Below, piece by piece: positions 11,477-23,315 of a stretch of 64,000 nt of DNA. The notes beneath the pieces are model-generated. The model saw only the letters and a list, made by a program, of their open reading frames with translations. It ran no database searches and was not told the origin of the DNA. The stretch covers positions 10,611,755 through 10,675,754 of the forward strand of contig OX104132.1 of the NCBI GenBank assembly GCA_944470555.2, read 5' to 3'. Source of the DNA: Heterobilharzia americana (lineage: Eukaryota; Platyhelminthes; Trematoda; Strigeidida; Schistosomatidae). How positions within the stretch are numbered: the stretch's first letter is position 1; each line of letters starts with the position of its first letter. The position numbers and the translations under genes were made by a program.

Positions 11477-12178
11477 ATTTTATAACACCTAGTTAGGGTT
11501 GTTTTCGTTTCGGGAGCCGACGTAATGCTAGGATACTGTCGGAAGTCACCAAGCCCTACTCTGTGACCGACTTAAAGAGTGAAAGGCGATAACTCAACCG
11601 TGAGAATAAAGTCTATTTGGTGGCATAACATGCCGCCGCCGTGCCCCAGAATCAAACACACCAGTGAGCTTACCGAAACGCCTGGGAAAAGTGAGTGGCT
11701 CCCACATGACGTCAGGCGTATTGAAGTCCCTACACATGAGTAAGTTGGTGTTGCTGGATAGGTGAACATCTTGGATGGTCTTTCATTATAATCCGCATCA
11801 GGTGCATGATACACAGGAACTCCGCTATGACAAAGGGCAGCCTCGGACATAAAGGGAACCAGTCTACCTTACCCATCTGAAAGATGAGGAAGTGGTCCAG
11901 CAGGTATAGGAGTAGATTATCGTCTCAGGTATTTTACCGTCTACTGGGACGCCACACTCAAGGACCTGAGGTAGTACACCGGCAGCCAATGGTTGTAGTA
12001 TCCGCGTTAAAGTCGTGCCAGCCGCACACGAATCATTGATATGGAACTTATGTAGACGATGGGCACACTGACACTGTGATGTTAATAGGCACGCCAGCCG
12101 TAGCACATATTCCTGAGAACACCCTGACAACATGGTTTTGGTCGACCTCCCATAATTCAGAAAGCTGTTTTTAACCAC
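11477..12178 (-). pseudogene. CR1-like LINE endonuclease relic (right arm)
   Basis: Mirror of 3579-4280. The minus strand reads RDFNTPDVMWEP around 11700-11735, a decayed GDFN-PD-W endonuclease block. Unlike the left-arm copy, it has C rather than A on the coding strand at 11738 (complement), so a different frame stays open through this point (11850-11572). Confidence 0.45.
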
Positions 12179-12256
12179 GCAAGGCCACCAACCACTTCCA
12201 ACGCAGCTGGAAATACGTTGTTAAACAACTCAAGGAAAGCAATGTATAAGGCTTGG

Positions 12257-13366
12257 TCTGTCGCATAGCCTGCACCACACGGGCGGAAACCGGCTTGGGT
12301 CAAATATTTGTACCCACACCGGGCTACAGGAGATCACAAACTCAGAAAAAGATGCTGTCCGTGGGGTCCATTATGGAACATGGTGAGCGCCTCCTTGGCA
12401 CCGTGTCCAAGATACACCGCAAAGACATGCATGGCAAACTTAATGAAGGGTAGGGTACACAAGCTATGGCAAATGCAAGTAGCAGGGGAATCAGCTGTTT
12501 ACTTTGTTTATGTTGACGTATCAGCTGACTCAGGATTGCAAAACATTTTACTCCCCACTCTCCATACTATCCACAGCACTGAGACGTCTGGTAGCAAACC
12601 AAACTGGTGAACGCTCTAAAGAGGAAAGCACTGTTTAAGCAGCTGGGCCTAGCTCTGAATAATTGTTCATGTGGCATCAACCTACTGGTCGCTTGGGATG
12701 ACTGTACCTCCAGCTGGTACAGCAGAAAACCAGCACATTTTACCATTCTCAAAGCAGCAAAATTGTTTCACTATGCGCCGCACTCAATCCGACCCCGCAA
12801 GGTCACTATAGCAGGCGCGGGGGAAACTCATGGCGTATTTAGACCCCGTAAAGTTCCGCACAAAATTGAACAGGACCTGGTCGAAGTAGAAGCCATCAGT
12901 TGTAGGGGTATCCCGTAAGGCAATCCTGAGAACACTTCTGCCCCTTTTATCTACCAGAGGTGCGTCACTCGAAACCCTCTAGACTATCCTCCTCTTCATC
13001 GACAGCATAAATTTTGTGCTGGTATTAAACGAAGAGGGCAATCGTGCAGTATTCCAAAACGATGTCAAGCAACTAGAACCCAGGTCCTTAGAAAAACAAC
13101 TTCAGTTTGGAAAATTGGAAAGTAATCCATACCAACACCCGTGGGGCATGAAAGGCCAAACTCGGAAGACCATTGACGTTAGACGTTGGACCCATTCTCT
13201 TTAAACTACCGTAGACAGACGGAAGACCCAACCTCGCTTTACACGATGTTAAGAACTGACCTTGGGTCTGATCTAACTCCTCTTTCCCATCCCACTTGGT
13301 TGGAACAGTTCAAAAGGTACAGGGGTGGAATCCAAAAGCAAATCATGAACGTTGCTGCCATGGAGC
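12257..13366 (+). pseudogene. CR1-like LINE reverse-transcriptase relic (right arm)
   Basis: Mirror of 2391-3500, with the same broken palm box (FIDS in place of FADD, near 12995) and the same frameshifts. It ends abruptly at the duplication breakpoint. Confidence 0.65.
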
Positions 13367-14412
13367 CACAATATCTAATTCTGGTGGCGTAAATCTACAC
13401 CGTTGTGAATGATAACACTCGGATAAATATTCACTTGGATTACGTGTGGAAACTTACAGGTTCCCGAAATCGTCGACACGGGTTCTTTTGGTTTCCGAAG
13501 CTATGAGCATAAGAACTTGTGGTAAAATAGACGTTCATCTAGTGTAACGTGGCATTACGAAGGTCAACTGCTTGTAATAGAAATTTAGAATTTTGAGTTA
13601 CCTTGGTAGAAGTGTGACTGAAAACGATCCAAATTGTAAAGCTCTGTATGTGCTGAAAGATTGTATCTTCTGATTCGCCCCATAATTTGTTGAATCTTCT
13701 AATGTTTTCAGTAGAATATAATGACTTCCCCTCTGTACCATTCGGGGCCCGTAAAATCCTGTGGTCAATCAATGTGATGATGTCTGTAAACTGTGTTACC
13801 TCGCGTTAAGTTAATAATATAAGAACAAAATATCTATTTACTTATTTACTTACAATATGCTAGTGAGGCACGCTCTTGGGACTGTAAAGGATAAGAATGA
13901 CTCACGGACTGAGCCACTGGAGAAGTAAGGACTTCAGTCCAAGCACCGCATTATGCACCATATTTCCTCCCTTTTAACATTTTATAACACCTAGTTAGGG
14001 TTGTTTTCGTTTCGGGAGCCGACGTAATGCTAGGATACTGTCGGAAGTCACCAAGCCCTACTCTGTGACCGACTTAAAGAGTGAAAGGCGATAACTCAAC
14101 CGTGAGAATAAAGTCTATTTGGTGGCATAACATGCCGCCGCCGTGCCCCAGAATCAAACACACCAGTGAGCTTACCGAAACGCCTGGGAAAAGTGAGTGG
14201 CTCCCACATGACGTCAGGCGTATTGAAGTCCCTACACATGAGTAAGTTGGTGTTGCTGGATAGGTGAACATCTTGGATGGTCTTTCATTATAATCCGCAT
14301 CAGGTGCATGATACACAGGAACTCCGCTATGACAAAGGGCAGCCTCGGACATAAAGGGAACCAGTCTACCTTACCCATCTGAAAGATGAGGAAGTGGTCC
14401 AGCAGGTACAGG
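13366..14412 (+). repeat. Third, direct partial copy of the duplicated block
   Basis: This is a direct copy of 10864-11910, shifted by exactly 2502 bp. It begins at the very base where the right arm ends and fades at about 14409-14412, where CAGGTACAGGAA replaces CAGGTATAGGAG. It contains a family A 3' part (to about 13850) and the CR1 endonuclease relic on the minus strand (about 13980-14410). It carries the right-arm base at the 4019-equivalent position, so it was copied from, or together with, the right arm. Confidence 0.92.
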
Positions 14413-14429
14413 AAGTAAACATCTATGTT

Positions 14430-14905
14430 TCTGTGAATTATAATACTTGAATTGATATTCACTTGGTTTGCGTACGAACTTACAGGTTTTCAACATCGTC
14501 AGTGTGGGTTCTTCTGGCACCCGAATCTATAAGCACGAGAATTCATGGTTAAATTTACGTTCATATAGCGTAACGGGGCATCGCGAAGAGTAATCAAACA
14601 AGCCGACCGCTTGTAACGAAAATTTAGAATTTCGCGCAACGTGGCGCCACTGATGTTGAAAAGAGAGAGTATGAAGGAAGGCGATCTTAAATTTAACACT
14701 GTATTAGCTGAAAAGTGGTACTTTCTTGTTCGTTTCACGACTTGTGTAGTCTGATGTTTTCAATCCAATTTAACGACCTACATTCTGTACCATTTGGATC
14801 CCGTAAAATCTTGTACATTTTCCAGCCTATATCATTGTGATGATGCCTGTAAACTGGCTTCTCTCGTGTTAAATTATTAATATGAGAATAAAACAACTAT
14901 TGTTA
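14430..14905 (+). repeat. Family A repeat, 3' part, diverged copy
   Basis: This shares with the other copies the CACTTGG-to-ACTTACAGG region near 14460 and a GTACCATTTGGATCCCGTAAAA block near 14790. It also has the terminal GCCTGTAAACTGGCTTCTCTC, GAGAATAAAAC tail. It is clearly more diverged from the inverted-repeat copies than those are from each other. Confidence 0.6.
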
Positions 14906-15474
14906 TTTTATTAATACCAGACCCGAATTTGCCCCCGCCGTCCATATTGGTTTCGCCTGCCATCTGTAGGCAGTACGAACTTATTGAATACCGACATATA
15001 TCCGGATTCATTTGTTCTCAACATTCAATAAACAATGTACTTCTATGGATTTAATGACTCAACATTGCTTCTCATACTGGGTGATTATACTCACGCTAAT
15101 TTTCACCACTGTTGTTTAACGATATCGCTCCCATCCGGTGTTTGTGGCAAGCAATATCTAAACATTTGTTTACTCTGGGAGAAGCTGCATGGCACGATGA
15201 TTTGTTTCTTTCCAAACGTTTACAGCTCCAGTAATGAAACGACACTTAGGCGTTGCCTGTAGAAATGGCATGTGTTCATCTAATTCATTATTATTCGAAA
15301 TGCATTATTATTATATGACAAACAAGAAAACACCACTTTTCAGCGTATGTGGAGTGGTAGAGTTTATATGACAATAAATGTTACCCTAATATAATGGATT
15401 TGACGTGTGAGATGCCAGTTTACGAGCACCGCGAAGTCGATAATTCTTGAAAGTTTACAGAATGGTATTTGGTG
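14906..15474. other. Unassigned stretch
   Basis: Nothing recognisable. A 75-codon open frame (15035-15262, plus) has no visible domain. The composition drifts to AT-rich near 15290-15330. Confidence 0.3.
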
Positions 15475-15745
15475 TTATATTCGAGTCATCATTGAAGTTT
15501 ATCTTGATAATGTGGGTCCACGAAGTGTTGAGTTAAATCCTTTGTTCGTGTTGCCTTCAGATTTCCAGATAATTTAGTAAGTTTTCATCGAATTCCATCT
15601 CCGTAATCGAATGATGTCTTCATGTTGTAGCTATCTAATATTTTGGTGGAAAAAACAACAAAAATAGGTGTGGCCCTTGTACATTTGTGGTTGAAAATTG
15701 TTTATACATTAAGAGGTCCTATTATGTTTGCAGTTTTACTCCGGC
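15475..15745 (-). repeat. Repeat B, second copy
   Basis: Similar to 5305-5560 over its whole length, with many substitutions. It is read as a detached CR1 3' untranslated region on the minus strand, by comparison with the position of the first copy. Confidence 0.5.
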
Positions 15746-15898
15746 AGAATCTGTATTGAGCAGAAATCTTAAGGGGAAATTCATCTCAGAAGATGCATAT
15801 ATCTGCATTCGTGAACACGCTAGAAAGTTCTGTTGATCTCACCAATTTTCATCCCCGTTTTGTTAAAAACTGAGTAAGCGAACTTCAAATCCAATTAA

Positions 15899-17440
15899 AT
15901 GCTGGAAGCACTCAAACAAGAATGTAACTGCAAAATACAAACAGACAACGTTTATTCTTCAGTGAGGATTCTAAAGTCACGCATAAGCTTGTCCACGGCA
16001 GTTTCCAATACTCTGATCGCTGATGGCAACGTTCTCTGTGACCACCCAAACAAGATCTGCGGGCCGCTCAGCAGTCATTTTTCAAGCCCCTCCAAGCATA
16101 AAAATGTATTAGACGTGCAAATACTTATTCCGCCAAACCTTCCTTTAAGTAACGTTTTTTTCATGTAGCATAAGATGGCTGCTGTAGTTGCTTCACTAAA
16201 GAACTCGTACAGCGCTAGACCTTATAGAATCAGTTCTAATCCCCCAAAGAGCAGTTCTGATGGCGCACCACTCATCCTCATAAAGCGCATTTCGATATCC
16301 TCTGCTAGGGCATGCTACTCTAAATTTTGGAAGCTGTCATTTATATCCCCCAAGTGCCAGTCTGGTCTGATGTCATGGACGAAAAATACAGCCCTACAGG
16401 TTTCGCATCCACGGTCTCTCGTATCGTGGAGGAGGTGATCGTACGGAAAATTATTGGCTGAGTGGTCACCAGCCGGTTGCTTCTCCCCAATGTGGTATAG
16501 TTTCCTGAAAGGTCGTTCATGCAGTGCATGCTTACTGGACTATCTTGAAGAAGATGTCGTCAAACTTGGCCAGGACCTTTCGTTAGCTGCTCTGTTTTTT
16601 GACTTCTGGAAAGCACTCGATAAAGTACCTCATAACCGGCAACTTCTAAAGCTTGTATCATTCGCAATCAGTGGGCCCTTATTATCTTGGATAAGCTCAT
16701 TCCTTAAACAGTCTGCCCAGGCAATGAAGTTCAGTTACCCCCGATCGTCTCGAAGCCTATTTTGAGTGGTTTCATTCGAGGTAGAATGTTAGTGTCCTCA
16801 CGTTTCTTCCACAGCATTAATGGCACCTCCAGTTCAATATAATATGGCAAGCCCAATTTGTTTGCCAACGACCTAAAAATTACTCACAGTCTCCTCTACT
16901 CACCATCGAGTGAAGGTTTTACTGGAGTCTGTGATGACCCAACGTATTTTCTCGCTTGGAGTGAAGTGTGGCCCCAGTAACTGCAAGATTCTCTATTTTA
17001 ATATCTACGGCCCAAGCGTCAGTTTGTACCTAGGCGATTCTGTGCTGCAATTCCACAATTCAGTGTATGATTTGGGCACTACGTATTCTTAGAACTTGGC
17101 ACTTACGGGGTATGCCCAATCTGTTGTATCTAAATGTGGGGGCTTATTTGTCTTTTTTCTTAAACACGTACGTACTACTTCGGCTAGGCGGCTTTTATTC
17201 AAAGTAATGATCTGCACAGTACTTAAGTGTGGCACAATTACCTTCAGTAATATGAACGCTTTAAACAGGATGCTCAATAGGAATGTTAAAAGTCAGTCTA
17301 CTCCCCACGTACTGGGCTGCCACCAAGAACTTGATTATGGCCGAAGGTGTCAGAAACCAAAGATTTGCGTGGTTTGGTTGAGACGCCTGAACTCTAATCT
17401 AACCTTGTTTTTTCCTCTTTCGCGCCACAGTACTCATGCT
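15899..17440 (+). pseudogene. CR1-like LINE relic: pre-RT linker and reverse transcriptase
   Basis: Plus-strand frames give the linker segment before the polymerase (LIADGNVLCDHPNKI, then LSSHFSS, near 16010-16085). They continue with SSDGAPLILIKRISI near 16250, matching the usual DGIPxxxLK block, and KGRSCSACLLDYLEE near 16515-16560. Motif A region FFDFWKALDKVPHN is near 16597-16640 and the box FANDLKIT near 16860, with Asp replaced by Asn in FADD. The thumb is at 17096-17440, including RLLFKVMICTVLKCGTITFS. The endonuclease is absent. Frame changes occur at about 16450, 16770 and 17092. The open frame continues to 17629 without clear family resemblance. Confidence 0.75.
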
Positions 17441-18729
17441 TGTTACCCTTTCACATCTAACCCAACGCCCCCACAAGGTCTGTGTAGTTGTGGCTGTACT
17501 GCGCCTATCGACAAGTGCCGCCCTAAACCTAGGCCAAGATTTTTCAACACAGCACAGCAATCCGCAGAATACATTCCCACTTCGTTTTCTCCCTTGAATG
17601 CCTCCATCTCACTTCCACAGCCTACCTAATGAATTTCTTCATTCCGCTGATTCCCATCAATTCCAAGGCACCTGAAGCGTATCCGCGAGAACGAAGTAAA
17701 ATGGAGCCATCGATAGGCAATCAGGACCGCGACAGCTTTCCCAGTGGTGACACTGTCGTACAAAATGAATACGGTTGCTATGTGCACTCAGCTTCAATGG
17801 CTTTATCTGCTGATACCCCCCTTCTTGACTACTCCTCCGTTTGATTTATATGCGTACCGAAATTCGTGTCCCACCGACACGATTTCTGTGCTTAGTCGCT
17901 GTGTGCCACAGTTCCATAGGAGTTTACTTTTCACTCACACACTGCTTTATTAGCCTTGGACCATTTATTTTGATGATATACTGAGGATTCTGCTTTAAAA
18001 TCCATCCATCTTATGGAAGTTATCTGCTCATATGATCAGCACACCTCTGCCTATACCGGAATATGATACTTTTGCGGCCGGATTCGTTGAACTGACCCTA
18101 GTTATACAATTCAAGAATGGTGAGAACACAATAATATGCACACTGAGGTTATTATACGGCCAGTAATTCTTTCAGGTTACTTACTACTCTGTTCACATTT
18201 CTCATCACAACGTCTCCGATGCCAGTTATTTATCCCATTCCTCATGCCCCCTTTGATTGGCTTTGCTTGAATACCCACATTCCCTACAGCAAATGAAGAT
18301 TACACCCCACTGTTCCCTCCCTTTTTGTAGACACCTTGGGGTTTCTATGACGTTTAGCAGTACAATTTATTTTTGCTTGATACTTCAGATAAGACTGGCA
18401 TGAATGGAGGTGTGCTGCTCGTAAGTGTTACTTGATATGTGATACATACCAAGGGAGGTAAGGCTATCACCAGTCTCAAGCAATTTTGCCGCCAGTGGAC
18501 TCGCGAGTTTTCAACAAGGCTGTCTAATTACCAGTTAATCTGCCCATATTGTGTGGTTAGTGAAGTACAAGTTGTAAAAGTATAAATAGGCTGTGTGTTA
18601 TCAATTTTCCCCTTATGTTTAACCAGAAACAACGCATTTCTAAAATTTTTTAAGAACTTTACATGGGAAAGACGGGAGGGTTATTTCATATGCACAAATT
18701 AAAGTGTACATATAATTCGAATGAGTCCA
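17441..18729. other. Unassigned stretch after the CR1 relic
   Basis: Probably CR1 3' sequence grading into unknown DNA. No AATAAA-plus-repeat tail could be tied to the relic. Short open frames (17629-17844, 17744-17953) overlap each other and look accidental. Confidence 0.3.
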
Positions 18730-19500
18730 AAAGGGCAGGAACTTTGCTCTTCCCAACTTGTCTGTCATGGTATTTCATCATTCAGTTTCTACCCGTGCCT
18801 TCTTTTCCCTTCTCTTATGAGTATCAACCTGATGAGAGAATCTTAAGCATCACATTGATCGAAAAATATCGACTCACTGAAACTAATACTTCGTATACGA
18901 TACTAGAAATTTTCGCAAAACTTCTTAAATTAGCTTTCTCCGACATTTTCCAATTTTTTGAAGGGTTTTATGATAACCTCACCTGCTTACCCTCACCCTA
19001 AATGCCACCATTAACGAAACCCTAGCCCAAGCAGCTGGGTTGAAATTTCTGGACGGTCATCAAGGCGCTTTAAACCCGAAAACCAATTGAATCTGTTGGA
19101 TCAATTCATCTACTGACCCTAGTTGCAACAAACTCACAGGAACCATAGGTAGCAGTTTTCTTAAGTACTCCGCCTCATTTGATTCTATCCGGCAGGACAC
19201 AATCAACAGAAAACATACCTCTTTGATAATACTGTCCACTTCAACGAAAATTCTGCGTACAAGCCCATCGCCATCGAGGATCAATTGTTTCAACGTGTTT
19301 CCATGCACCTCAGCAACTAGTTCTAATGACACGTATATCTGCACTGCTGTGCAAAGTAATGCGCTTAGTCAGAGGTGGTTGAATTTAGACACTCAAGTGG
19401 ATTACATAATGTCGAGAGTTACGAAACGTGAAGCCGTTAAAGTGGCTTCTTTTTGGCCAGTAAAGCTATAAACATGTGAGCTGACGCCAAGCAGATTTTT
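18730..19500 (+). repeat. Family A repeat, long copy lacking the tail
   Basis: The segment starting at TGTCATGGTATTTCATCATT aligns with 19765 onward. Shared blocks are CCCGTGCCTTC, then a CGACTCACTGAAACTAAT-type segment, CCCTAAATGCCACC and TTTCTGGACGGTCATCAAGG. The copy ends near 19500 without the AATAAA and TTTA tail. It is followed head-to-tail by another long copy. Confidence 0.6.
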
Positions 19501-19759
19501 ATCTGACGAGGCATAGAGCCATACAGACGGGTCAAACATGCCATCAACTTACACGGCAAAAATCAGATGTTGCGCCTCGTTGATGCTCCCTAAGAGTTGA
19601 AAAAGGACGAATGAAAATCCCCTAAACTCGTAACAGGTGCTTGCGCACTGTGACTCTACGTTTTCCTGTGCTTATCACAATCCACGTTCACTTCTAAGAC
19701 CATGATAGAGTTTTTAATGTCCTCCCTTCCGAACCAACCGTGACCGCCTAAATGTGGTA

Positions 19760-20865
19760 GATTCCTGTACACGTACCGTGGTATTCCATTGTCCAGTTTC
19801 TCCCCGTGCCTTCTCTTCTCTTCTCTTTTCAGTATTAGTCTGACGAGAAAGTCCTGAGCATTAGTTCGATCAAAAAAGTATCAACTTACTGGAAATCCTG
19901 CTTCGCACCGAATACTGGAAAATGATGTTAGAGGTATCCGACTGGCTTGCCACAATTTTCACGTTTCTTGAACAGCTCAACAACCAACTCACCCCCCTAC
20001 CAGTACCCTAAATGCTGCCACATACGAAACCCCAAGCACAATAACTGGTCTCCGATTTCTGGTCCGTGACAAATGAGGCGGAAATCTGGATAAACAATCC
20101 AAATGTAGAGATCACTTTACCTAACGGCAACACATCCATAATAGTGCTATTCAACAGACTTCTTTAGTACTTTGTCTTGTATCAATCCATCTAATCGAAG
20201 TCAATTAGCAGTCAATGTATCTCCTTGGCAGTGTTGCACACTTTAATGTGAAATCTATGAAGTTTCATACATGTGTAATATTCACCACTGTTGAACGACA
20301 ATTCTTCAAGTCTTTAATTACTTGCACCACAACAAATGTTTTCAGCACTACCAATCTGAATTGCTGGAAAAGATAACGCTTAAAGGGTGAGCAACACCTT
20401 GACCTAGACATTCACCTGGGTTGTGTGATTGTATGGATACTTAATTATTCCTGAAATCGTTGAAGTAAGTTATTGTTGGTCAATAAATCTGCGAACGTAA
20501 GAATCGCTGTTAAAACTGACGTTTATCTGACGAAACACTGGACCTTGCAGTTGGGTCAATCATGTCGACTACTCACAACTCAGACACCGAATACTGCGCC
20601 GTTTGATGTGAAGAAAGAATGGTGAGCAGGAATGACCTAAACTCAGGACGATGTGTATGTACTGTATAGTGATATTTTCCTGCTGTTTTCATAACATTTA
20701 GACACTTGGTATCATGATAGAGCTTAATGTCCTTTCTCCGTATCATTCAACATTGCTAAACCCTTTTATGTTTCTCCGCAGTTACCAACTTGATGAGGCC
20801 TGTAAACTGGCTTCCCTCATGCTAACTTAATAACTTGAGAATAAAGATATTTATTTATTTATTAT
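19760..20865 (+). repeat. Family A repeat, long copy with complete tail
   Basis: The most complete copy in the window, about 1.1 kb. It has the pyrimidine-rich start, CCCTAAATGCTGCC near 20010, ATTTCTGGTCCGTGAC near 20055, and the 3' end at 20795-20865 with GCCTGTAAACTGGCTTCC, GAGAATAAAGATATTTATTT and TTTATTA. A further fragment of the end (CTGCGAACTGATTTCC) recurs at 20878. No coding capacity is seen. Confidence 0.65.
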
Positions 20866-21599
20866 CAATTTGATAATGCCTGCGAACTGATTTCCATCTA
20901 GTGGTATTCATAAGTCCAAAAAATACTTATTTACTTGATGCTATTATAGTATTTTAGGCTTGTACTTTGAGCTTGGCATGCTGCTTGCATTCGTTCGGGC
21001 ATTCGTGCGGGGTCCCGGTAACCGCAGTTACCAGCATATAGCATGTTGTCGGAGCCCCACATGGAATTCACAGGATTCAAGGTTACCGCTGTACCACCCA
21101 CTCCATCTTCAGGGGTGTTCGATGGTTCAGACAATGTCTGTGTGATTCTTGATTTCGTACTGAGCTTGCTTTGATCCAATGACAGTGATGTTGGTGTTTA
21201 ACCACTTTGTTCTTTGTTGTCTGCGCAGCATTAACATCTTGTCTTCGAAATCATCCAGTAAAGGCCCTAGGTAGTGGCTTCTAACGCATTGCCTGTCAGC
21301 GACCAAGACAATGACTTCACACTACTAAACCGACCACCCCATAAGCTGGTTTGTTTAAATGCAACCTGTGCTGTATGAGAAATGTATGTGATTATAAGTG
21401 GATTATTTACGCTGCCAATCTGCAGGGATCCATCTGATATGTGCCTTACCGAATTAAAAAGAACTTCAAGACCTCCGAACAAGCAGCATGCGCTTACTTT
21501 AGGGCATTTTATGCTTTCCGATTTACTTGAAAGATAAAGCTACATCACATTCCCTAACGAACCGCGTTTGTTGGGATGTCTACTTCTTCCATCAAATGT

Positions 21600-21999
21600 T
21601 CTGGCTGCTCCCAGAGAGTGCTGACACAGCCCTTTAATATGAAATGACAATAAGACCGAGCAATACTTTAGGCACTTTCTGCAGTCTTTCTACATGGCCA
21701 CGTTTTGTTACCAAACTGTGGTTACGGCCAAAATAGGAACAACCAGACGGGGGGAGATATTCCGTCTTACACTGCACATTCCCGACTGCTTTCGAGATTT
21801 CCGGAATATCGGACCTGACTTTGTTGGCATAGCTGTAGGCGTCAGTCATGAGATCCAGTAACTTAAGTGACTGACCGCAGTCGCTGGTGGAACTTTCAAT
21901 CTTAGTATATAGACCGGATAATCTTAGCCTTTTCGTGTTCATACTCTTATTTTCATGGAGGCCACTGACACTCATTTTCATTATCAGAAAAGCGAGCAA
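21600..21999 (-). pseudogene. Possible LTR-retrotransposon gag relic with a zinc-knuckle-like region
   Basis: A 121-codon minus-strand frame contains SGCSYFGRNHSLVTK near 21720. This resembles the first Cys/His knuckle of some Ty3/gypsy-type Gag proteins, with the second Cys replaced by Phe. One frame over, CRKCLKYCSVLLSFH follows, resembling a second knuckle. No protease, reverse transcriptase or LTR pair could be recognised in 20.9-22.3 kb, so the call rests on this motif alone. Chance similarity is possible. Confidence 0.3.
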
Positions 22000-22361
22000 G
22001 AAGTAATAAAAGTATAAATTATCTTAGACGAATAATTAACGAGCTGAATAATAACAGATATTAAATATCAGCTAACTTCAATAGAGTTGTGAGTTAGGCG
22101 ACAACAAAAACTTTCCTTGCTAGCTTTCAAGTATTTTTCGATAAGTGGGCGACACTGTCCAACTTTCTGTCACCTTGAAGTTGAGACAGATCCAGGCAAC
22201 TCCACGTGTATACTCTGATTGAAAATGTGCCATTCAGTGTGTCTTGGAAATGCTGTTTCTGAGAGGCTACTTCTGAAGATGTTTCCATTAGTGATGGTAA
22301 TAAGTGGGAGGCATAATTATGCAACTTAATTAATCAAGTAGTCCTAATTGCAAAGTTCTCC

Positions 22362-23315
22362 TTAGGATGAAATGGGAAGAGTGTGTAGATTTAGCGATTG
22401 GGGTATGGCACATACCTTTAAGGGGCCCATTATACTAAGCTTTGTGGGACACAGTGGTGATTCGTTCTGTAAGTTGGGGAGTTTGCAGGAGGATAGGAAC
22501 CTTTCTAACATACGACCAAACTGGATAGCTGAGCTGGAAGCTTTGATGTCAATAAGAGTATGGTTCCATATCTTCGAGTTCTTAGTAGGTAAGAAGTTAG
22601 CCCGGAGGGATGCTCTAAAGGTTTTCATTTCAACACCGCAGGCTTGATTGCGAAGGCTGTAGCAACCTTCAGGTGTGAAACGGACTTCCTCAAAACCTGT
22701 GAAGGATATTTTATATAAAATCTTGAAGAAAAATGTAGGGTTAGTCCTAAGACATCGCATCCAAGGTGGTTGCAAACTAAGCGACGTATACTGAGACACA
22801 TAATCCTGACCACATTTGCAACCAGGTAGCCTGGATGTAAAGTACCCCTCGGCACTCTCTGTCTTAGGTTTATCGTCTATACGGATGTTTCCTAAGGTAA
22901 ACGGACTCTATCCTAACAGGGGTCGGAAGAAAGTTTTGTATAGCAATGACTTGGCTTCGTGTTGATGAAAGTTACGAATTATACAGCCTAGTAGCATTCC
23001 AGACTTACGGGTTTGTGTGGCGACATGTTAGGAGAACTTGAGACCGTTAGAGTAACGGAGCCCTAAGTCACGGACGCTACGGAGACTGGGTAGCGTCGCA
23101 GTTTGCAGAGGTGACTGTAGGCGAATAGAAGAGGCTTCAAACCATATCCAACCACACTTATCTAAGTTGAATTGCAGGTTCCATGCTATGGATCAAATGG
23201 TTACTGGGTCAGGTTCCCTCTGTACTAGCTTTTGAAGTAAGGAAGGTCGTCGAATGAGAATGTGAGTGCGACCTCTAGATCCTCAGCAGAAAAACGGTTT
23301 ACATCGGTTCATCTT
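22362..23315 (-). pseudogene. CR1-like LINE relic, palm to C-terminus
   Basis: The minus strand starts with NRFSAEDLEVALTF near 23290, in the place of the FADDLK box. It continues with LRYSNGLKFS and MLLGCIIRNFHQHEAKSLLY near 23060-22930, the region after the palm. It ends with a 145-codon frame (22799-22362) that has the C-terminal signature: FFKILYK, CYSLRNQACGVEMK, SLRANFLPTKNSKIWNHTL. Several frameshifts and stops are present. Confidence 0.7.

Larger units (their letters stand above)
10525..13366 (-). repeat. Right arm of the 2.84-kb near-identical inverted repeat
   Basis: This is the mirror of 2391-5232 (coordinate sum 15757 throughout, no indels). It carries the same three pieces in reverse: family A 3' part at about 10612-11345 (plus), CR1 endonuclease relic at about 11477-12178 (minus), and CR1 reverse-transcriptase relic at 12257-13366 (plus). 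Its outer end abuts a third partial copy at 13366. Confidence 0.93.

Noticed and set aside
18825..18890. CTGATGAGAG followed by TCGAAAAATATC in a family A repeat
   Set aside because: No helix I pairing around it, helix II at most two pairs, and the GAAA is not kept in the other long copies.
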